A stretch of 64,000 nucleotides of DNA, from positions 620,001 to 684,000 of the forward strand of contig QXEO01000217.1 in the NCBI GenBank assembly GCA_007115705.1, given 5' to 3'. The position numbers were made by a program, and so were the translations under genes. Positions 58,240-64,000 of the stretch are shown in pieces. The notes under the pieces are model-generated. The model had not been told where the DNA came from and made no database searches. It worked only from the letters and a program-made list of their open reading frames with translations. This DNA is from Dactylis glomerata. Taxonomy: Eukaryota > Streptophyta > Magnoliopsida > Poales > Poaceae. How positions within the stretch are numbered: position 1 is the first letter of the stretch; each line of letters begins with the position of its first letter.

Positions 58240-58985
58240 ATCCAAACATTTTTTTTTGTTATGGAGGCAAAAGATTTGCCTCATATATTAATTAAGGAGC
58301 GTACACGATCAAGCCTAGAAAGGAAAAAAACAAATTTACAAGGTTTTATTCTCGCAACATGATGAAGATCAAATGGTCACGACCGATCCCTAATTAGCGG
58401 CCTCAGATTTAATCTTGTTCAAAACTTGGTATGGAGTATATATTTTGAAAAAAAATCTCACGTTCCATTCATTCCAAATCTCCCAAAATACCGACATGAC
58501 GACAGACACAATGTTCTTTGGTCTAGTGCCTTGGGCGGAGCCTAGTTACGCCAAACTGTCGGCTTCATAACCGAGAGGAACGTGCCTTCAAATTGGGCAT
58601 GATATGACAATGATGTGGAGTATTCTCAACGTTACTCATCAATGCCCGCACTTGTAACAAGATATCCCGTTTGTTCGGCTAAAGGGACAGTACTCACGTT
58701 GCGTGAGACCAACAACGTTACCTGAGATCAGCTTAAAAGCGAAAAATGATATCAAACCCCAGCAAATTAACCATCGATAAGAGAAAAAAGGCCCATGCAA
58801 TAGCCCAATAACAACAGCCTGCGGTAGCAAGTTCAAAAAAAAAAAAACAGTCTCACCCAACACGCAGCCAAACAGAGGTAATACAACACGGGCCCACAAA
58901 GCACGGGAATAACCGATCTTGACGCCAGGAAGATCCAGTGGACCACAAGTTAGCGGAGCATTAAGCTAATCCTCAGCTAGCTGAG
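58240..58985 (-). mobile_element. 3' end of a LINE, 5'-truncated and decayed
   Basis: On the minus strand it contains WEIWNEWNVRFF and LNKIKSEAAN-like sequence, characteristic of LINE ORF2 C-termini, broken by stops and frameshifts. A 3'UTR follows, ending in a poly(A) tail (T run near 58250-58257). A second LINE-tail-like piece (TATTAATATAAAGACCAATTAC) follows at about 58995-59050. TSDs could not be fixed. Confidence 0.6.
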
Positions 58986-59267
58986 AATTAGCAAATCCGT
59001 TATTTTTATGAGAAAAGGAATATTAATATAAAGACCAATTACACACGGGTCTACACCAACAGGGCAGAGCTAGTAGAAAGTATCATAGATGCACACAACC
59101 AAGTAATTGTTGTCTTTCCATACAAGATTTTCCCAAGTCGTACAGTGCCAGTTCGGTGAACTGGAGAAAATGCGGCGATTTAAACAAAATTAACTCAAAC
59201 TTCAAACTATTTCAAATAATAAACCACTTTTGAAAATATTTTACAGGACTAACCCCTTTTGGCCGCG

Positions 59268-59393
59268 CCAGTCACGGTGGCGTGGCAGAAGACGTTGCGG
59301 CGCCACTGCCGGTGGCGTGGCAGGGCGTGCGGCGCCACTCTGAGTGGCGCGGCAGAGGTGCGTGCGGCGCCACTCTGAGTGGCGTTGCACATT
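59268..59393. repeat. Palindromic GGCGCCACT/AGTGGCG repeats, left cluster
   Basis: Four copies of a hairpin-like unit such as GGCGCCACTGCCGGTGGCG or GGCGCCACTCTGAGTGGCG, each followed by a GGCAG-type linker. The same core returns at 63138-63335 on the other side of the PMD gene. Confidence 0.82.
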
Positions 59394-59399
59394 AGGGTT

Positions 59400-59566
59400 A
59401 GAAGCACAGCCGGCCGGCCCACCTCTCCTCCCTCCCTCACTTCTTCCTCCCTCCCCACCTCTCTCTCCCTCACCTAGGGCGGCGCCGGCGGCTCCTCCTC
59501 TCTCTTCTTCCTTTCTCTAAATCTCCACCAAGAAGAAGACTCCCCTTGCTCAAGATCTTCATCAAG
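59400..59566 (+). other. Probable 5'UTR exon of the PMD gene
   Basis: A CT-rich leader (CTCCTCCCTCCCTCACTTC) continues to AAGATCTTCATCAAG with a donor at 59566 (CAAG|GTATTC). The acceptor directly before the start codon (TTATTTAG|GATGG, exon from 60142) fits it, giving a 575-bp 5'UTR intron. Inferred from splice consensus only. Confidence 0.5.
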
Positions 59567-60142
59567 GTATTCTCCCTCCAATCCCCTTGCTCTTCTCCCT
59601 CATCCCCCTCTCTAATCCCCTAGATTGAGTGTTGATTCATGTATTGATATGGTTGATGCATGGATTGATAAGGTTGATTGAAATCAATGTTTTTGATGGA
59701 TGGATTTGGGAACCCTAGTTAGTGATGGATGGATTTGATGGATGGATTTGGGAACCATAGTTAGTGATGGATGGATTTGTATTAATTTGTATGGTGGAGT
59801 TGTAATGTGCAATTTGTTTGAATATGGTAGAATTTGGAAACCCTAGTTGTAATGTATTAATTTATATGTTATGTAGCTTGTTATTTTACTAGCAAATCTA
59901 GATTATTTGTGATGTGCAAATGTAGACATGTAGAATATATGAATTTTTGTACATTAATTGTTTGATTGTGTGCATAGATGCTCACATATATGTTAATTAG
60001 ATGAGTTGTAGATAAAATTTATAGTTGAAGTTAATTTTAGTTGAATTGTATAGTTTTAGATGAAATGTTGAAGATAAATTATTATAGAAGAATTTTATGA
60101 GTTATGTGCATATATGCTCACATTATAGTCGGATTATTTAGG

Positions 60143-62815
60143 ATGGAGGAGTTAACCAATGAAAGCATTCTCGATGATGAAGTTGATGTTCGTCACCGTG
60201 CCTTTATGATGACGGAGAAGAAGAAGGTAATTTTAAAACCAATTACTCAATGTAATATAGGTATGGTTGATTTGATATGTGACAATGAAGCTCGTGTGTT
60301 TGCAGGTTCTTGGAACATTGCGAGTTAGGTACTCGCAGATGTCGTCAACGCCGATGAACTACGATGAGCGGTACACCCCCTACATCCGCAATCTAGGGCT
60401 TCTACCGTTCATCCATATGATCACCCGGACCACACTCAACGTGAATACTCCCGCGATCACCGCGCTTGTGGATCGGTGGAGGCCGGAGACCCACACCTTT
60501 CACCTCCGGACCGGCGAGATGACGGTCACGCTTGAGGACATGGCGATGATACTTGCGCTCCCCATCGAGGGGGCTCCTCTTTGTATCGATACAGCCTGTG
60601 ATGATTGGCGCGGGAAGATGCTAGATCTTATTGGGGCGTGCCCCGGGGATACTTACAACGATAAAGGAGTAAAGTTGAGGGTCACCGCCGGGGCTACTTT
60701 CACATGGATCTCAGATAACTTCAATACGTGCCCTGAGGATGCCGATGAGGATATCGTGAAGATCTACGCCCGTGTGTACGTGTGGTATGTTATCACACGG
60801 ACTCTGTTCAATGACGCTAGTGGGAAGACCGCGCACTGGCATTGGTTGAAGGCGCTCACCGTCATGGATAAGAAGTGGAGCTGGGGCACTGCTGCTTTGG
60901 CTTGGTTGTATCGTCAGGTAATGAGTTGTTTTCATACATTGGCTACATTCTTGTTATATGTGCATCTCAGATTCAGCTACTTCAGAAATTAGGTTGCTCT
61001 ATAAATTCTAATGATGTTTGCTTTCATACCTTCTGCAGCTTGACGATGCTTGTTGTAGGACAGAGCCACGGGACTCTTGTATTGCTGGTTCCCTCCTCCT
61101 TCTTTCGGTGTGGAGTTGGGAACGCTTGCCTGTTGGACGGCCGAAATATGGCCCTCGTAGAGACTGGGCCGATGGTGACGACCGCCTCCGGTATCCCACG
61201 TTTGCGTACTTTTGGGACCAGCATTCAGAGTTCACTTCTGACCCAGAACAAGCATATCGACAATACACCAACGAGTTTGACAACCTAACCCCTGAGCAGG
61301 TAAAATAACTCTATTCCATCACTCTCTCGTCTCGGGTATTTAGGATCTTCATTATTGGGCATGTTGTAGGTGATATGGCAACCATATGGCAAAGGATATG
61401 CTTACGGGGGGCCTTCTTACGGTGACGCTGCCTGGGAGCTTAACCCTGCTTGCATAGCTGAAAGAGTTCTGTTTCATATGCGTTGCCCGTTGATATGCAT
61501 GTGGGCTGTTGAGCATCACTTGACGCAGCGGGTTATGCGGCAGTTTGGGCTATATCAAGAGTGCCCGCCGATGTATGAGGACACGGATCGTATGCTTCAC
61601 CGGTATGAAACCTTTTTCCGCCGTTCCGCCATTGTGTAATGTAATTCTTATTTGTTGACAGTGTGCTATCTTATTATGCAGCTATGACAGGATCAAATGT
61701 CGGAAGACAGATTGGCCCAATATTCACAAGATGCATATCAAGACGTTTCAACAACGTTTGACGGAGGCTAAGCGGGCAAAAGGAAGTAATGCAGCGGACC
61801 ATGATGATGAGGGTTTCAACAACTATCTCCATTGGTTTCAACCTCGGACTCGTTTGCAGCTTCTTCCGGATGCCTACACGGATGCCAATTTGGAAGAACC
61901 TTTGCCGTTCGACCAGCTTGGCAATCTTGCTTACAATAAGCTTGTCAGAGAGGGGCGCCAAGTCCCTTTTGCTTCATCGATGAACTTTGTGGTAAGCTTG
62001 TTCTTCTTTTTGGAATCTCACTACTATCTCTACTTTCCACTTGTGTCTTTACATATTCATATACATGCTAGCGCTCGGAGATCCAGAAGCAAGCTGCTGA
62101 ATTCGAGGAGGCTTTGGAAATTCCGGAGCACAAAGATGGCTATTCAAGATTGCGAGAATTTGTGAAGGTATGAATTTGCTGGATAATGCACTAGCCATTG
62201 CTAAATGCCTTGCTGTCGAGTTCTTATAAATTTGTGATAGCCATTGCTAGTTCCTTTTGAAACTTTAAGACCATTGCCTAGCCATTGCTAAATGCCTTGC
62301 TTTTTAGTTCTTATAAATTTGTGATAGCCATTGCTAGTTTTTTTTCAAACTTTAAGACCATGAGACCATTACAATGCATGTGACTACTTGCGGTGCTTTT
62401 CCTTTTTACCCTATTCCACTTTCATTGTTTTATACTTTTGACTACTGCACTCACAATTATTTTCTTCTTATAGCGTCAGGGCCAGAAGTTACGGAGACTA
62501 GGAAACCTTCTTGGTTGCCGTGATCCTGAGATTGCATCACCGCCGTCGCCGTCCCAGTCTCAGGCCATATCGTCCTCCGCGGACGAGGAATCCACGCCGG
62601 AACAAGAGGATGAAGAGGAACAAGAGGATCCCCTACCATCAAAGAGAAAGAACAAAGGTGTGCATAGGGACAAGTTTACACCACATGATTTCAAGGAGAA
62701 GAGAAAGAAGAAGGTGGTCACGGAAGAAGTCTCCGATTCCGACGATAATAATTTCGTGTTGGAGCCACGGAAGAAGATTGCTCCGCGTAGGGGAGGGAAA
62801 CGTGGAAGAAAGTAG
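60143..62815 (+). CDS. Plant mobile domain (PMD, MAIN/MAIL-like) protein, seven exons
   Basis: Coding exons: 60143-60226, 60306-60917, 61039-61299, 61370-61602, 61682-61991, 62072-62167 and 62474-62815, all with GT-AG borders. They join without a frame break into 645 residues. Residues 29-530 form the aminotransferase-like plant mobile domain (PF10536): PFIHMITRTTLNVNTPAITA, then RWRPETHTFHL and GEMTVTLEDMAMILALPIEG (99-118), W-rich helices, a WSWERLPVGRP segment, and a C-terminal region with LPFDQLG. Exon 7 encodes an acidic then Lys/Arg-rich tail (residues 533-645) ending KKIAPRRGGKRGRK, a probable nuclear signal. Relatives act in silencing and genome stability or are carried by transposons. 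The intact frame and flanking palindromic repeats suggest functional transposon cargo. The exon model is direct reading; the role is inference. Confidence 0.87.
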
Positions 62816-63137
62816 TGCTTGTGTTTTGGCGCGCTGCTTGTCTTGCCATGTCTAGTAATCTCGATTTGAACTTGCTTTATGCTATCTAGCTGTATGAAAT
62901 TATGTTTGATGCTATCTACTTAGGTTGTGCCCGAATATATGATCTAGCTGTTTGATTGATATATGATCTCGTGTTCCAATATGATGCTTGGATATGATGT
63001 TTGTGATATATGTCAATTTTGGAGCATGACCTTTGTGGTATTTACTTGCTATTGAGATTGTATGCCGACAAATTTACGAATTTCATGTTGAGCTGGCATT
63101 ATAGCTAGGGTTTTAGCATGATTTTCGAATGCCAGGC

Positions 63138-63335
63138 CTGCGGCGCCACTGCCAGTGGCGCGGCAGAGAAGGCAGCGGCGCCACTGCCAGTGGCGTGGCA
63201 AGGCTGCGGCGCCACTGCCAGTGGCGCGGCAGAGAAGGCAGCGGCGCCACTGGTAGTGGCGTGGCAAGGCTGCGGCGCCACTGCCAGTGGCGCGGCAGAG
63301 AAGGCAGCGGCGCCACTGGTAGTGGCGTGGCAAGC
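63138..63335. repeat. Palindromic GGCGCCACT/AGTGGCG repeats, right cluster (66-bp tandem)
   Basis: Three tandem units of 66 bp, each holding two hairpin-like cores (GGCGCCACTGCCAGTGGCG or GGCGCCACTGGTAGTGGCG) with linkers CGGCAGAGAAGGCAGC and TGGCAAGGCTGC. ORFs in all frames with repeated ATASGAA or QWRR blocks are artefacts of this array. Confidence 0.92.
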
Positions 63336-63336
63336 C

Positions 63337-63671
63337 TGGAGGTCGAAAAACATCTAAGACTTATGCTAAAAATTATGCTAAAGCTGGAAATCACTAATAT
63401 ATCAGAAAACAAGCTCAATTTCAAGTGATACACAAGGTTCACACATAGTTTCAAATAATAATATTCATACGTAGTTTCAAATAATAATGTTCACGCATAA
63501 TTCGAAAATGACAAGGTTCAAAGATCATATATCAAAGATCATAGAAATTCAGCAACAACAACTAGTGCACAAGCATAACACATAGATCGAAATGAGAGAG
63601 ATCACACAAGGTTCACACAATATTTTGAAATAGTTCTAAATGACATGGTTCACAAGGTTCACACGAATGCT
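63337..63671. other. AT-rich spacer between convergent genes
   Basis: Noncoding sequence with repeated AAGGTTCACA and TTTCAAATAATAATGTTCA-type phrases, probably the 3'UTR of the minus-strand ORF. Confidence 0.45.
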
Positions 63672-64000
63672 CTACTCGCTCAAACATGGTCCCTTTGCCT
63701 TCGCCTTCGCCATGGCCTTCCTCTTCTTCTCTTCTTCTTCCTTCTCCTCCCTAATGGCCCGCGCCTCGGCAGCCACCCTCTCAAATAGTTCCTTCTTCTC
63801 CCTTTTCTTCTCTTCTTCTTCCTTCTCCCTCCTTGCTAGGTACGCCGCCCAAACAGCCTGGCGCTGCTTCAATTCACGCGCTTCTCGTTCTCTCTTCTCT
63901 TTAAGTGCTTTGGCGCGCTGCTTGTCCTCCCACATCATACGTTCCCACCGCATTCTCTTTTCATCCGCCCACCTTGCTTCCTCATTCTCAGCTTCCTCTT
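63672..64000 (-). CDS. Lys/Glu-rich coiled-coil protein, 3' part, runs off the window
   Basis: An open minus-strand frame from the window edge to TGA/stop at 63672; the first visible ATG is at 63953 (MRWERMMWEDKQRAKAL), but the frame continues upstream as EEARWADEKR without a stop. At least 108 residues are visible, almost wholly charged helical sequence (KEKREREARELKQRQ, RREKEEEEKKREKKELFERV) ending in an AKAKAKGPCLSE tail. A long coiled coil is likely. It is convergent with the PMD gene, with the right palindromic array between them. It may be a second ORF of the same mobile element or a host gene. No family assigned. Confidence 0.6.
   Translation of the reverse strand, partial: EEAENEEARWADEKRMRWERMMWEDKQRAKALKEKREREARELKQRQAVWAAYLARREKEEEEKKREKKELFERVAAEARAIREEKEEEEKKRKAMAKAKAKGPCLSE

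Noticed and set aside
63049..63454. Several overlapping repeat ORFs
   Set aside because: All derive from the 66-bp palindromic array; open in most frames because the unit is a multiple of three.

Overview
The window is nuclear DNA from a large-genome grass, most likely a Triticeae species (wheat, Aegilops, barley or rye group). The evidence is stacked nests of LTR retrotransposons, CACTA elements, Stowaway-type MITEs with CTCCCTCCG termini, L1-type LINEs, GT-AG introns and very few host genes. Nothing bacterial or organellar was seen. Most of the DNA can be assigned to mobile elements with readable ends and target-site duplications (TSDs).

Layout. 1-15573: the 3' part of a Gypsy-type element (+) ending in a 3' LTR at 13918-15573, split by a complete but pol-less Copia-type element (-, 2474-13029, TSD CAATA). 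15574-20149: unassigned DNA with GC-rich exon-like patches. 20152-24323: a Stowaway MITE holding a 4-kb TA-flanked TIR element with gene-exon cargo, itself split by a solo LTR (21097-22634, TSD CAGAG). 25210-27321: a CACTA-like element carrying an intact DEDDy 3'-5' exonuclease ORF. 28639-35237: a near-intact autonomous Copia element (-, TSD TGTCG) whose 1283-codon polyprotein frame is cut by one nonsense codon near its end. 35711-36383: two miniature LTR elements (TRIMs) fused head-to-head inside one TSD (AAATC). 36852-37231: a Stowaway split by a small retroposon. 37582-38047: a TRIM tandem (LTR-internal-LTR-internal-LTR).

40053-50982 is a four-level nest. A 5'-truncated LINE (-, TSD of 14 bp) is split by a CACTA element (40166-48589, TSD GAC). 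That is split by a Gypsy 5' LTR fragment (44424-46420), and that by a hAT-type MITE (45245-45620, TSD GTTGCTAG). The CACTA carries a decayed transposase, an acidic coiled-coil ORF, and a duplicated small ORF that combines an RNase H1-type hybrid-binding domain with a C-terminal membrane segment.

The right end is richer in genes. A small host gene of the DUF863-like class (coding exons 55725-55784 and 56728-57183) has a visible TATA box and a 5'UTR intron. At 60143-62815 an intact seven-exon gene encodes a 645-residue plant mobile domain (PMD) protein. It is flanked by palindromic GGCGCCACT/AGTGGCG repeats and faces a convergent coiled-coil ORF that runs off the right edge. That group looks like mobile-element cargo.

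The best candidates for undescribed biology are the hybrid-binding-domain plus membrane-anchor ORFs in the CACTA element, the PMD gene cluster between palindromic repeats, the inverted-dimer TRIM with a single TSD, and the exonuclease ORF in the CACTA-like element. All calls come from reading the sequence; no database search was run.
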